Notes: generated from the letters alone by a model not told the origin. Positions 24,001-36,838 are shown, numbered from the stretch's first letter. The stretch is DNA of 64,000 bases from Apricaphanius iberus (GCA_028564705.1 JAPXFQ010002688.1:124001-188000), one strand, 5' to 3'. Translations and numbers: made by a program.

Positions 24001-24530
24001 GTTTATACTCTGCACCACACACAGCGAGCTAACATCCCAACCAGACGGTAAGGAAAATACCAACAGACAACTAATGAACAAATAATCATATCAACCCAAT
24101 GCACCAATAATAATATACTTCCTTTCATTTATGCACACACACACATGCTGCTGCACAACAGTCTGTAGTTTAGCAGGTTAGGAAGGAGAACTGATGTGGT
24201 ACAGGTTGAATTACAAACAAGAAGGTGTTCTGTGTTTGTTTTACTATTAAAAAATGTAGTTAATTCTAATTAAATTAATTGACCCGTGTTAATGCGTTAA
24301 TTTTCACAGACCTAACTTTTAGCTGGTTTTTTGTAAAAAGGTAGCCATGTTTCCATTTTCTGGTGGTATAAGGCATCACTCTTGGCTGATGGTTATCCCA
24401 GAATCCATAATGTTTAGCATCTTAGAAAAATAAACAAGGAACCGAAATAAGGCACTGGGATGTGTGCTGCTTTTCGGTCTGGTTACTACCATTTATGTCA
24501 GAACTAAATATCGGTACCAATCCCTATTAG

Positions 24531-25140
24531 TTGTGCGTTACTCCTAATATGACCACTTTTTCAGTACGACTAATCAAACTCTTTACTATTTCCAGACCAG
24601 TAATCAAATTAAAGTTACTAGTCCGAGCCACTGTGCATTACTATTTTTTGTAATTATCTTAAGCAGAAATGTATATTTAGTACACGGGGTCAACGGTGGC
24701 AAATAAGCAACAATAGCGGTAAATATGGTATTACATACCTTCTATTACACTGCTGCTATCTTATCATCTAATCTATGGTCTCCATATTTGTTTTTTTTTC
24801 TACCCTACAAATCTAAGGATCTATCCTAGTGGAACTCTCCAGTAGTATGTGCGATGCGGAAGCAAGTATGTGCCCAAGAGGCAGCCTGTTGCTGGTGTCA
24901 ATGTGAGGATAAAAAGCAAGTATATTTCCGGCCTTACTGTTAAAATTAACTTCAGGTAAAGTGAGTAATGACACAACCGGTTATTGTTTTTTATGTTGAG
25001 GCAGTGGGAGGTGTTATTGGCAGCTGCTGAAAGTAGCTAATAAAGTAATTTGCAATCTAACTTGGTTCTAAAATAATTAGTAAAGCAACTAATTTACTTT
25101 TGGAAGGAGTACTAAGTAGTCAGTAATCAGATTGTTTAAG
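24531..25140. repeat. diverged 'GTTACTCC' hAT-like MITE fragment
   Basis: GTGCGTTACTCCTAATATGA near the left, AAAGTTACTAGTCCGAGCCA inside and GGAGTACTAAGTAGTCAGTA at the right resemble the GTAACT/AGTTAC-rich MITE class represented intact at 18413-19109. It directly abuts the outer nested hAT, so that element may have inserted in or beside it. Ends and TSD are not resolved. Confidence 0.35.
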
Positions 25141-28100
25141 TTCTTTAACTTCGTGGAAGTCTGCATGCTTCGTTGGAAAAAAAATAGACTTCATGTGGAA
25201 ACTTTCAGCAGCTCTGCACGCCAGCCTTTGAGGATGTTCTCATTGGACTCAGCGTTATTTATGCTTTTGCGGAAGTCCAGACTGCATCTGTTCCACTCTT
25301 ATTGTGAATGAGACATAATTTACTCAGATGCATCACATGTTTTTTTTAGTATGTTTCTCGATTAAAACATGTCTATTTACATTCATAATTCATTTGAAAA
25401 TGCAGCTATGCGAAATTATAAAAATATCACAATTTATCTCCACCTAAACTAAGTTCCCGGCTGAACTAAAGCAGTAACATAATTTTCTATTTAATTTCTA
25501 TGAATAACCTTGATTTTTAAACCACTTCATTTTACTTTCAAACTGTCCCTTATGTCAAGCTGGATTTGGTAGCAGTGCTATGTCAGTTGCTAACTGAATG
25601 TGTTTTTCAATCTATCTGCTCCCTCGCTCTCCCCCTTTCTGTCTTTCTTCCTCTGTATCTGGAATCCCTCGGTCCCATGTGTTTTTTGGGGTAATCTCTG
25701 TGTTGTGTTATCTCTTTTCTAGCTTCCTACTTTCCTACCTAGCTGCCCACTTTCCCTGCCAGCATTCCTCTTAGGTCTCAATAAATAACCTTGCACCTAT
25801 CTGGCCCTGAGCTCTACTGGCTGTTTGCAGGAACACATTTGTTAAAATATCACCTGCTGTAGAGGGGAAATTGATACTGCTGCATTGTGCTCTGGGCAAT
25901 AGAATTTGGTGCTGGAGTTGAAATGCCACAACACAAGCAGTTGTGGGTAAGTTCACAGTTTAGAATACAAATTAATGGGAAAAAAAAAACACGAAAATAT
26001 AAAGTAAATGGGGAAAAGAACTCTTAGACTAGCTAGCAATTTTTGGGGGAGGTGTCTTAAACACCCTTACGATGTCGTGATAAAGTTTCTTAGATATTTT
26101 GGCACTATCGTCACAAAATCTGGTATCCTTTACAAGACATTATCTTAGTAGGAAATGGCAAAGGTTTCATTTCCAGGGATATAAACTTTTACTAAGTCTG
26201 ATTAAATGGAGTTGTATATAGAGCTGTATGTTTTACAGTCTTGACATTGTAATTATTTCTTGAAATGTGATCACAAACTGTCAAATATCTACTGTGGAAA
26301 AGATGCAGTTAGCATAGAAACTGGGCCTTTGACAGATTTAAACTTTTGAGTTTGTTAATAATCTGAAAAATCAAAATCAAACTTGTCATTAAAAGTTCAG
26401 TCTTTCGGAGCTACCCTACCAAAAGTTGGTGGATTCAGAATCTCTTTAACTTCATTTGTATTAAGAAACAAGGTTTTTTTAAATAACAATGATTAAAAAA
26501 GCAGAGTATGAGACATTTATTTTTTATTATTGAGCAATTTGGTTCTTATTTTCCCAAACAGATTTAAAGTCATGTTGAATCCACACATTTTTCAATATTT
26601 AGTTCTTCACCAATAAATGTTCACATAATGATGACGTTTATGCCAGAAATCCCTTGTTCGGGCATTCCAAAAAATATCATTTAAAAAAAAGTGAAGCAGG
26701 AAAAGCGGTATAAAGGATGGAATGGTGAAAAAATAGGGTTAATATCTTCTTTATAATTTCTTAGTCTTTTCAACAGAACTTCAATTTGAAATAATCTACT
26801 GAATAAATACTCCTGCATAAAGATGGTAGTCATTTTGATATCAAAAACATAACTTGCTGGCTAGTGGCCCTATGCAAAAACGAGCTTCATTAAAAAGTGA
26901 AAAACTGCTCTATCTTTTTTGTTCTACTCCATTTCTCCAAAAACGGACCAATGATCTGATAAGACATTCCCAGCTGACCAGGTAAGAGGAAGAAGCAAAA
27001 GTTCCTCTCTAAAATCTGCTGTTATCCAGATGGTACCATTAGCGATTAAGCCAGAACATTTCTCCCCTCTTATAATTGACTCCATAGGCTATTAGGCAGG
27101 TTGGCACTAGGCTAAGTCCACTGGTGCACACTCCAGATGTTGTCTTTGTGTGTGTATGGGTCTTTTCGCTTGCATTTGTGCATTAAGTGAGAAAAAGCGA
27201 GACAGCTTGGCTGTTGTTGTGGGTGGTTGTGGTGGGTCCAAGGCTGCCTACAGATGGACACAGGGCTGGGTGGGTGCTAGGAGCGAGTCACATTCAATTA
27301 TATCAACATCTCTATCAGTCTGTTTGTTTGCAGGCTCTCCATCTCCCTATCATTTTGTCTGTCTTCTTTTCTAGCCTTGGGACAAGAAAGATTAAAGTGT
27401 TCTGTCTTCTGTGCAAGATCTTTGTCTTTGCTTTTTTGGCTCTGTCTGAAGATTAAATTACCTCCCATCAGTTGTCTGTCTTTTTAGTTTTCGTGATAAA
27501 CTGATGTTTGACAGACTGCATCGAGTGCATCAGCATCAGTTGCTATTATTAAATTACAAATAATGCAAAGAGTTGCCCCAAACTGAATTATTGAGCTGTA
27601 TGCTGCAGCTTAAACTCAGAACGGATGTCTGGGAAACTGTGAAATTTAGTTTGATCATTTTCCAGGTCTGGACCATTTGGGAAACAAAACAAAACATATT
27701 CTCCACACTTTATTCCCTTCCCCATCGTCTAATTTTTTTGTCCATCCAAAGTATTTACCATCTTGCATATTTTTCTTTCTTCTTTGGTCACTTTTAAATG
27801 TATTAGACTTTCAAATGTTAATTTCAGACCAAAACAAACAGTAAATACAAAGCCTAGTTTTTTTGTGATCATCTTTTTTATTATTAATTGATCATGAACA
27901 TTGAACTTTGCTGTGGTGTTTTTATATATGTTGCTTTGATTTATTTTATGACCTCCTAGATAAGACATTGGTCTTTCTATATGAGGGTGTTAGGTAGTTT
28001 TAGGTTTCTTGGGAAGGCTTCCATCTTTTCTCCATTTGTGGATTTTAGCAGGTTTCATGTAGTCAAACCAATTCCATTTAAATGGTTTACTGTTTTTGTT

Positions 28101-29939
28101 TGGGGGGGGGGGCTTTATAGGTTGGGCAACATGCACTGCTAAAACTGAATAAAGTTTTTATTTCTTTCATTTTTAAGTATTTTAACCAAGCTAAATTGTA
28201 ATTTAACTAGTGTAGTAGTTACTTATCCACAGGGGTTGCATTTTTTAAGTAGATTTTTCCCCCCTCAGTAAATGAAACCAGCATTAAAAACTGTATTTTG
28301 TTTCTGTTATTTGTCTGATTGTGAAATGTTTTTGATATTCTGAAACAACTGAGTAAAAGAAAAGCAAAGCAAGAAATGCTTTTAGAAGAGCAAATACTTT
28401 TTCATGCTCCTTTATGATCCTCTATCAGTTCAACATGCTATTTATCCCACCTTACAGTCTATGCAGGTTACATATTTAAAGCTAAACCTTTATAGAAATG
28501 CCTGACATAATTGTGAAAGTGAAGTATTACATTTTAGCAACTGAAAACTCTGGAATATGAGTATGTAAGAAAAGTTTTAAATCCTGACTTGTAAAGCTGT
28601 AAGAATGCTGTTGCTGTTATTAGTCACATTCATTGTTGTAGGTTTACTAGTACCAGCAAACCATTTAAAGGTGCCTCATGTACTGTATCACCTTATCAGA
28701 GCTACATCTCAGAACTTTGCACAGCCTTAGTCTTTTTTTAGGTTTTGTATTCCATTACAGAATGGACTTGCAGTAATCGTTTTACAGCTAAAAAATAGCT
28801 AAAATGCTATTAATTATTCATTTCCCCATGGCTGGTGCTAAAGAGAAGAGGTGCTCTAGGGTTTCCATCAGCTATTTGTAAACAAATCAATGCACAAGGC
28901 TGAGCTCCTTGTCATTACAGAACCATCTGCCCTTTACCGTGACTTTCAAGCAAGCCAAAAAATGCATAGTGGCTCTATGTTCAAAAGGGAAATTAAAGTC
29001 TGTTTAAGGGATGAGTTCCTGAATTTATCACGTTGTCAACTAGAATATTACATTCACAAAGTCGTCCTTCTGTGAAAAGTTTTGTTTAAATGTGACAATT
29101 GAATTTGTGAGATTAGTAGAGCGCAATTCCAACAGGGTTGGTTCAAGACGTTTTGTTTATATGAGCAGACATGCACAAATTCATCATCACCACCCCAACT
29201 AACATAAGGTTTTGTATGTGATCAATGAAGGCCACTTCAAGTCCCTAATCAAGTTTCTTCTGCAAAATGCATTGTAACTCAGAGTAGCAATAATTATGAA
29301 CTCAAGAAATCTTTGGAGAAATTGAATAAACCGAAAGGACAGTAATATGATTGGGAACTAGAAGAAATCAATACAACGAAGCTCATCATCATTTTAACAC
29401 AGACCTGAATCCTGCCTGAATGTGAATCTTTTGGGGATTTACCCTAATTCAATCTGGTGGAACTAACAGGTCTTCTGGCCCCTCAACACAGCTGACAATA
29501 GCTGTGTCTTGATTTAGACGACTGGGCCAGAGTCCTGCTGGGGCGAAACAGAGCACTGCAAAAAGTAAGATACATTTGGTCCATGTGAAAGCATACATAC
29601 TACACCAGAACCTCAATTTACAGTTTGCTTTTTTTATAAGACAAAACAAAAAAACAAACACTTTATATTGTTTGTATAGTTTTTGATTAGAAAAACCCAC
29701 CTGAGGCAGCACTTGGATGAGTATCGCATACCTCATCTCTGCATTTGACAAATGACCCTACCATGAATCTTCAGCCATGTTGACAAATGATTCTACTGTA
29801 GAGAGATTCTCAGCCTCATGGCTGCAGCTCACACATAATGGCTTCACCCAGATGGAGGCGGTAGGTCTAGGAGATGGTGGATGCAGCAAGCACAGCAGTT
29901 TTGTTAGATGAAGGAAGGCAGAAAACTGAAGCACATATC
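25141..29939. other. unique DNA, no gene seen
   Basis: No repeat ends or coding exons recognised. An 11-nt G run is at 28102-28112 and the palindrome CCATTTAAATGG at 28072-28083. Confidence 0.45.
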
Positions 29940-30620
29940 AGTTACTCCAATTTTACATCGCCTTAAAATAGATAAATACATTTCAAACTATTTTATGTTG
30001 TGTCACCTTTAAGCACAAACATATACTATATTTTTATGTGACTGATAAATAGAAAGCAGCTAACAACTGTGAAATGGAAAGAAAATACTTTTTTTGTTTG
30101 TTTTTTTGTGTTTATTTCTATACAGTAACCTTTACTCTTATACCCTTAACCAAGTGCCTTCATGTCACAAAGAAGTAATCAAATTAATAAATAATCAGCA
30201 GTGCTGTAAAAGGCTCAAAATTTGTTAAAGAACATTTCTGAACAAACAGGTTCATCAGGTGCAGGGAACAGCAAAGGTCAGAGATAACGTTTTTAAGATG
30301 TTCGCAGCAGGATTAAGTTATGCAAGAATATCTCAAGCTTTGGGCCTTTTTAGCAGGACTCTTCAACCAAAAATGAGGAGATGAAAGTCAAGACCTAAAT
30401 ACCAGTTGAGAATTTATGGCAGACCTAAAATGTGTTGTTCATTAACACTATCCTTCCTGTCTGATTGAGTGTTAGCTATTTTGCAAGGAAAATGGGCAAA
30501 AATGCCAGTCTCTAAATGTTTAAAGCTGGTTGAGACATATCACAGAATACTTTTGGGGGAAATGAAAAAGTATTGAATTAAGGGTGCTGAATACAAATGT
30601 GCGCCACACACTTTTCTTTT
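29940..30620 (+). mobile_element. Tc1-like deletion derivative
   Basis: The left part (TTTTTATGTGACTGATAAATAG, then AACTGTGAAATGGAAAG) resembles the 5' leader of fish Tc1 elements. The middle encodes a Tc1 helix-turn-helix segment. The right part (GGGTGCTGAATACAAATG, CGCCACACACTTTTC) resembles the region after the transposase stop codon. The DDE catalytic part between them is missing. TIRs are too decayed to place ends exactly. Confidence 0.6.
30250..30430 (+). pseudogene. Tc1 transposase N-terminal (HTH) remnant
   Basis: The frame reads RDNVFKMFAAGLSYARISQA followed by LGLFSRTLQ, which matches the paired-like helix-turn-helix of Tc1 transposases ('RD.I....AG.SY..IS..L....TV'). It then contains a stop and a 'GRPK' segment that corresponds to the linker motif 'GRP.KL'. 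The rest of the protein is absent, so no activity is possible. Confidence 0.7.
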
Positions 30621-32719
30621 TTTTCTGTCCTTTTCTTTACGTTTCCCTTTTTTTTCTTATATTGTCATTTTGTAATGGTTAATCTCAATAGCACTTTAAT
30701 AAATGTCTATTTCAATGTATTTTATTAATAGTATGCAGTGAATTGAATTTCCTTTTCTTTTTTTAAACTGCTTTTTAAACATATAGTTTTATTGAAAAAA
30801 GCTAATCTATTTTGGTATGGAATACTTTTTTTCATCTTTTAATGAAAGTCTGACCTTCCACTTTATCCTGGAACTCTTCTTGTAACCTGATTTAAAACTT
30901 GATAGCTAGCTAGGAATGATTTCTTTTTGTAGAAGCTCTTTTTTTACCTTCATTTTATCTTTACAGATAAGATTAAAAAAAGCCCAGCTCACTCAAATAG
31001 GTAACAAATAGGTAATCAGAGCTTAGAGGAAAGAGAATCTCTGATGGCAAGGAGAATCCAATGTCAAGAAAATCAATATATCTACCCCTTCCCAAAATCA
31101 AAGCCTTTTCTCTCTTCCACCCCAGTTTACACAGATAAAAGTCTTTTCTGCCATGTTTAATCAAAGCAAGCAAAGCAGATGTCAAATAAGTGCAAAATGC
31201 TTCATTAGGTTGCTTTAGATAAAATTCATGAGTGCTGTGTTAACTGACTTCACAAAAAAAAAAAACATCTAGATCATTTAATACCAGACAGTCTTTGTTT
31301 TTTTTTTCCATTGAGCAATGTCTTCTGTTTGATGGACTCCGATTTGATTGTGTGCACTGTGTTGTTTGTGAGGTAAGCTCGTAAAGGTTATACAGTCCAA
31401 TAAAAGGCTATCTCATCCACCAGTAGCAGAGGATCATGTCTCAGGAGTCATGCAGAGAATGGACTCAGGACACGGCTCTTGCTGTCTTATTATTGGGGAT
31501 GCTCTGATAAGGTGGATCAGGGAATGCAGAAGGATGACTATAGGTGTCTTCTAAGTCTAACAGACTTCCCTGGGAAGATGATCAGCCATTGTAGTTGTGT
31601 ATTGCCATTGTTCTGCATTACCTTTGTAAACAGCACCTTACCCTTTATGAACATCACCTCCTGCGCTGTGATTTGCAGAGCTCTGTCTGTCATGATACCC
31701 ACTTAATTCTGATGTGTTATTGCAAATCCTTCTTGTCGAAGTGTGTGTGTGTGTTGGTGTGCGTGTGTGTGTGCGTGCATGCGCAGAGAGAGATCATTGC
31801 TTGCCTGAGAGAAGGGAAACAGCTATTCAACAGGGGCGCCCACGGTGGCAAAGCCATTTCCAATAATGTCCTCTTTCTGCTACAACAATTGTGTTTAACC
31901 CCAGTGGCTCTAGTTGGTCACTATTTGTCATCCCACTGCTTCCCCCCTCACCTCTCTCCATGCCTTCACATTTGGAGACAATAGAAGGGAAAGTATCGTT
32001 CATGACTTCATAGCACTAGCTTTGTCTGAATTTTATAGTTGGCTCTCATTTTAGATCTATTATCAAACATTAATTATATAAAAACATAAGTTTTCTGTCT
32101 ATTATGATAGGTAAAATAATAATAAAAGTTCTGCTACCTTTGCCTTGATGTATTTCTTTGATTTCTCTTCTACTTTTTCACATTTTTTTCTCTTCCACCC
32201 TATCCCCATGTCCCTTGGCTGGTGATCTGCGTGTGGAGGTGATTTATGTCTGGCACTCACTGAAGTCCCTTTGCAGAGACACACACTCACACACCATCTC
32301 ATAAACACATGCACAAAAGCATACAGAGACACAGTCAAACACACACAGGTAAAACTGCAGCTGTGATACATTTTAATTACAGTTTTAGTCAGAAGTAATT
32401 ATGGTTTTATATCTAGAGGGACAGCTCAATACACATCCCCCCACAGACACGTGAATGTGCATTGGCAGAGATGCAAAAAGCTACACAAGAACGTGAGACA
32501 CCTTTTCTTCCCCATTTTCATGATTCTTTGATGGCTTGCCTTTTGTTGCTTGTATATTTTTCTGTTATTTTTGTTCAACTTTGATATTGTATTTGCATGG
32601 TCAGAAAGGTACTGTAATTATTGATATTTATATAACCGAGACTAAAAAATGAAGTCATTAAAGAATCTCCAGTGTGTCAAGGTAAACGGTCTAAATAACG
32701 ACATAAAAATACAACTAGA
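30621..32719. other. unique DNA with GT microsatellite
   Basis: An interrupted (GT)n tract lies at 31741-31778. No exon or transposon end recognised. TTTTAATTACAG and AGTAATTATGG near 32370-32405 are homeodomain-type AT motifs in a non-repetitive setting, which is weak evidence of regulatory sequence. Confidence 0.4.
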
Positions 32720-32880
32720 CCAGTGCTTCCCAAACTTTCTAGTCTCTGACCCTCAAAATAAAGATTGAAGAGGCCCATGACCCCATCTCTCGATGGAACA
32801 TACACCCATTTTTTTATGAGCCACTTAAAAGGTGGCACAATGGAAATATAACCAACATCAAAAGCGAATGTATTGAGCAA
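32720..32880. repeat. hAT-terminus-like fragment
   Basis: CCAGTGCTTCCCAAACTTTC followed by CTGACCCTC resembles the common hAT terminus 'CAGTGGTTCCCAAACTTT...GACCC'. The matching opposite end is not found, so it is a truncated copy. Confidence 0.4.
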
Positions 32881-32939
32881 TAAATTTTGCTTATCAATTT
32901 AAGTCCTGTTTTTTTATGGTTTATTCAATTTAGTGAATG

Positions 32940-33638
32940 CAGAGCCTTGTCATCTGCTGGTATCGGTCCATTATGCTTTATTAAGTCCAAAGTTATTGCA
33001 ACATCCTCGACATTTTGGAGGTCTTCATACGTCCTTCCGCTGACAGGCTTTATGGAGATGCTGACTTTATTTTCCAGCAGGACTCGCCACCTGCCAATAG
33101 TTACAAAACCTGGTTTAATGACCATTGGCTTACAGTGCTTGATTGGCCATCAAACTTGCCTGATCAGAACCTCTTAGAGAATCTGTTGGACATTGCAGAG
33201 AGAAAGATGAGAGACATGAGACCAAACAATGCAAAACAGCTGAAGGCCGCTTTTGAAGCATCATGTTTTTCCCCATAACACATCAGCAACGTCAAAGGCA
33301 TGGATGATAGCATAAATTCTATTTCACATTGAGGCAGTAATTGCTGCAAAAGGGGCAAAAACCAAGTAGTAAGTATATATGCATTATTATAGTTTTCAGA
33401 TGTCTGAGATTTCTCTATTTTAAATCTTTGTTTTATTGCTTTAATGCAATATTCTAACTTTGTGAAATTTTTAATTTGGAGTTTTCATAGGCTGTGGGCC
33501 ATAATTATCAAAATTATAACAAATACAGTCTTAAAATATCTCAGAGTCTATCTCACACATTAGTTTCACCTTTTAAGTTGAATTACTGAAATAAAGGAAC
33601 TTTTGCAAAATATTCTAATTTTTCAAGTTTCACCTGTA
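32940..33638 (+). mobile_element. 5'-truncated Tc1-like transposon
   Basis: It holds the C-terminal half of a Tc1 transposase followed by the 3' non-coding part and a clear right terminus (CTAATTTTTCAAGTTTCACC then TGTA). This terminus is the inverse of the start 'TACAGGTGAAACTTGAAAAATTAGAATA' known from fish Tc1 elements. I find no left terminus in the preceding 300 bp, so the copy is 5'-truncated. Confidence 0.8.
32955..33370 (+). pseudogene. Tc1 transposase C-terminal half, frameshifted
   Basis: One frame gives GIGPLCFIKSK (about 32959-32990). A second frame (33015-33278) gives ADRLYGDADFIFQQD, then SYKTWFNDHWLTVLDWPSN, then a damaged version of the SPDLNPIENLW motif and KMRDMRPNNAKQLKAAF. 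These are consecutive blocks of the Tc1 DDE domain, including the second catalytic Asp in FQQD. The third acidic motif reads LPDQNLLENL, so the NPIE box is lost. After 33278 further indels separate the last residues, ending near GAKTK and tandem stops around 33370. Confidence 0.85.
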
Positions 33639-35109
33639 ACGCTACCAAAGATATTTTATCTTGTATTCTTTTTTTACCATATGGGTAAACATCCCTTTTT
33701 TAACATTCTTATGAATTATTGCTTGGATATTAGCGTTGCTTTTGTTTGTTTTTTGGACTTTTGATTCCCTAAGCATGTTTATTGCCTTTTACTTCATAAA
33801 ACAGCTATTTCAACTCCAGGCTTGAGAGAGTAAGTTGTTAGGTTACGAGTCTCACATTGAGAACAACCTACTTGCTACAAGCCATATTTAGAAAACGATT
33901 GACCATCTATTTGTAAAAAAAATAATTGACAAATAATGAAGGATGGACACTAGTTCATGATGTGAGTTTGACTTTAGTTCAGGATGTTTAGTTTGTCAAC
34001 TATGAACTTAATCTTTTTCAGTTTTATTCTGTGTGGCCTGAACATAGAGCTAATTCTTGTTAAATGGGATCTAAAACAACCCTGACAAAATGCATGCAGG
34101 TTTTGTTATTTAGTATTCATGTTCCTAAACACTTAGCCAGAGTAAAATAAATCTAGTAGGCTGTAATATTTGTTATTTGTGGGACTCAAATTGTGAAACA
34201 GGGACACATTTTGTTTGGATATTTGTGCTGATGGACAGACGCACATTCTTAGCATGCATTTTGTAGTTGTCATTGACAATACTTCCATCATTTAATAATG
34301 AAGTAATGTCATAAAAATAAGTCAGTGCATGTCCTTTGTCAGACTGATATATTTAAAGTTCTAGTAATTCAAGTGTAGTATTTATTTATTTTTTTTCAAG
34401 TGTAGTTTGACAGGAAAAAAAGTTTTTTTCCTGTTATTTGGCACACTTGTGAGTTGAAATAGAATGTGTGAGATTGAAGGAACCATGATGAGAAGAGGAG
34501 GATGAGAAAATGATTTGCGCAGAACCAGATAGGCTTTTCACTTTAAGCTCAGTTAAGGAGCAGATTTGGAAGATGTGAGACTGTTGTGCTGTCCTACAAT
34601 GCTGACTGGAATGGCATACTGAATGTGTGCTAACTCTGAAAAAAAAAGTGCACATGTGTGTGACTATTTACATGTGTTTATTGGTATGTTATGTTTGTTG
34701 TGTGTTGTGTTGCGTGTTTAGTGTACTTGCATATGTCAGAGTGTACTGTATATACTCCGCACAGATGGAGAGATTTCTCAGGGATTACTGAGTAACTGGG
34801 AGAGGAGAGAGGTGGTAATTGCATTTTAATTACAGTGTTGATAATTTTGGGCTCTGCCAGATGGAGGGTTCTTTATATATAAGTACAATATAAATCAAAT
34901 AAATAAGCCGTTTGGTAACAGGTTACCTGCTGAACCAGGTTTCTAACCTTAAGCCGCTGATGATGATTAGTGAGGACAACTTGATGTAGTCAAGGTAGTA
35001 TCCAAAAATAGCCCCTTGTGCGTTTTTTTTTTGTCCTAGGGATTGTTATTCTCTTACTATCCTGGGGATAGTAAAACTTTCTAAAAAAGAAATAAGGTAT
35101 TATTTTTAC
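33639..35109. other. unique DNA, one possible conserved block
   Basis: No gene found. About 34764-34870 (GGTGGTAATTGCATTTTAAT and following ACAGTGTTGATAATTTTGGG) looks like conserved non-coding sequence with homeodomain-type motifs. This needs alignment to confirm. Confidence 0.35.
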
Positions 35110-35485
35110 AAGGGATGCAACAATGGCACTTTTTTCAAACCGACATGATTTCAATACTTGGATTTGAGTACCAATACCGATACTCCTACCAAACACACTC
35201 ACAAAAAATGCAATGATTTGGGAGACGGGTTTTATTTTCTTCTCTGATTGTTACAACAAATGATGATGAATTAGGTAAAAAATTATAATAATATAAATAG
35301 CCACAAAACTAAGATTTCAAGTGAAAAAAAATGTCTTTGAAATTATTGGAGTTTTCACATTTTAATTATCGGTTTATGGTATCGGTTAACTTTAACCGAT
35401 ACCGATACGGTATATAAAAGCGGTATTGGCCTGATACCCGATACCGGTACAGTATCAATGCAGTATCGATATCGGTACATCCCTA
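35110..35485. mobile_element. short hAT MITE
   Basis: The left end AAGGGATGCAAC and the right end ATATCGGTACATCCCTA are inverted relatives, with ACCGATAC and GTATCGG motifs on both sides of the centre. The flanking 8-mers ATTTTTAC (35102-35109) and ATTTTAAC (35486-35493) agree at 7 of 8. No coding frame. Confidence 0.7.
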
Positions 35486-35564
35486 ATTTTAACTATCCAT
35501 TAATGAGTTATGTGTCTGTAATAAAGTACCGATATTACACATTAATAGGTTGTTTAAAATCCTA

Positions 35565-35650
35565 AACCAATTCAATTCAGTTTATTTATATTGCGCCGTT
35601 TCACAACAGATGTCATCTCAACGCACTTTACAAGAAGAGTTATTACAATA
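35565..35650. repeat. LINE/SINE 3'-tail-like repeat (inverse orientation)
   Basis: AATTCAGTTTATTTATATTG, CGCCGTTTCACAACAGATGT and TCAACGCACTTTACAAG are the reverse of the fish retroposon tail '...AAAGTGC..TGAG.TGAC...TTGTGAATTGGCGC.ATATAAATAAA'. The same layout is at 38964-39035 and, in the opposite orientation, at 58196-58285. Confidence 0.55.
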
Positions 35651-36605
35651 CAATGTTTAATTTAGGAATTAGAGAACCACAAAAGATGGCGTTGTGACTT
35701 CTCAGCAATCCCTCACACTGAGCAAGCATGAAGCGACAGTGTCGCTGAGGACAAAAAATGTCTTCCTCTCAAAAAATATCAAAAATATTATATTTAGATT
35801 TTTTTTTTTACTTTAACATGTCAGAGAATCTACTTAACCCTGAATTCATATATTAAATCTAACTGGATTGTATTTTTTTAAGCTGTAGGTCTTTAAACCA
35901 AAATCTTTACATTTTTTTCACTATTTTCATAATGGAACAATTATTAAAAGAAATTAAAATTCTAGTTATGTATGATGACAATGATGTTTTTTTTTCTTTT
36001 TGCATTGTCAGATTTTTATTAAAAAAATGATAAAAAATTAAAGCTGAAAGCACCCTCATACAGCCCTCACATTTTAGCGCCACTCTGGCCTGTGCTGTGA
36101 CCACAGGACTCGTGCACTGCAGACTCAATGCGACATCGATGCTTCCACTTAGCCTGAATATAACGTCTGCATGACAAAGTGTTCAAATGGAACAAACTGG
36201 CAACTATCTGTGAGGTGTGGACACTGGTTTCAGACATTTATTGAGGTGTGTAGAAACATCCAGAGGTACAGATAGAAGTAGGAATCATACATTGAAATAA
36301 AAGGCTGGGTGAAGCCATTTATTGGAGATGTTACATGGGCTTACTGCCTGTATTGTAAGGCTGATTTTTATGCCAAATATAGTGATATAAAAAACATGAC
36401 AACTCAAAAAGATGTTTAAAAGGCAAACAGTTCTACACTAACGATACAGCCATTAATGGTTTAAAAAAAATTAAAAAGTATTTCCTTCCACTACTGCATC
36501 CATTACAAATTCATGTACATTATGCAAATGAGACATTAAATACCGGGGCAAGGGTAGAGCTGGTCTTGGAGGAAGAGCAGAAGCCACAGCCCCATAAAAA
36601 TAATG
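35651..36605. other. AT-rich unique DNA, no gene seen
   Basis: Nothing recognised beyond poly-T/poly-A runs. Confidence 0.45.
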
Positions 36606-36810
36606 ATTTTCCTTGCTTTTGGTAGCCTGAGGTCTGGAGCTTGCACATTCTTCCTGTGCATGTGTGGGTTCCTTCTTGGTACTCCGGCTTCCTCCTACAG
36701 TCCAAAAACATGACTGTGGTAATTGCCCTTAGGTGTGAGTGTGTGTATCCAGGGTTGTAGATCCTGCGTCTACTTGTTGCCCTGCAATGTACTGGCGACC
36801 TATTCATTCA
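36606..36810. repeat. fragment of GGAT-tailed fish retroposon
   Basis: CTGGAGCTTGCACATTCTTC, GTACTCCGGCTTCCTCCTAC and CCCTGCAATGTACTGGCGAC are segments of a very common teleost repeat whose other copies or pieces lie at 38636-38945, 41031-41170, 41391-41515 and 61255-61375. The tail is missing here because the next element begins. Confidence 0.6.
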
Positions 36811-36838
36811 CCAGCGCCAACCCCCCCGACCCAACCCG

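Larger units (their letters stand above)
21790..24314. mobile_element. middle hAT element of the nest
   Basis: The left end TAGGGCTGTCAAAGGATTAA and the right end TTAATTTTCACAGACCTA are inverted, with typical subterminal TTAATCAC / GTGTTAATGCGTTAA motifs. The flanking 8-mers ATTTTTAG (21782-21789) and ACTTTTAG (24315-24322) agree at 7 of 8. About 1.4 kb remains if the innermost element is removed, with no recognisable transposase, so it is non-autonomous. It sits inside the MITE 21655-24526 and hosts 22464-23603. Confidence 0.8.
21655..24526. mobile_element. outer hAT MITE of a three-level nest
   Basis: The left end TAGGGATGGGTATCATTAAGG and the right end CGGTACCAATCCCTA are inverted. The flanking 8-mers TTGGTAGT (21647-21654) and TTAGTTGT (24527-24534) agree at 6 of 8 positions. 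Removing the inner insertion leaves about 340 bp of MITE sequence, including the 'GATTCCGGTGCC' style subterminal motifs of this type. It has no coding capacity of its own. Confidence 0.75.
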
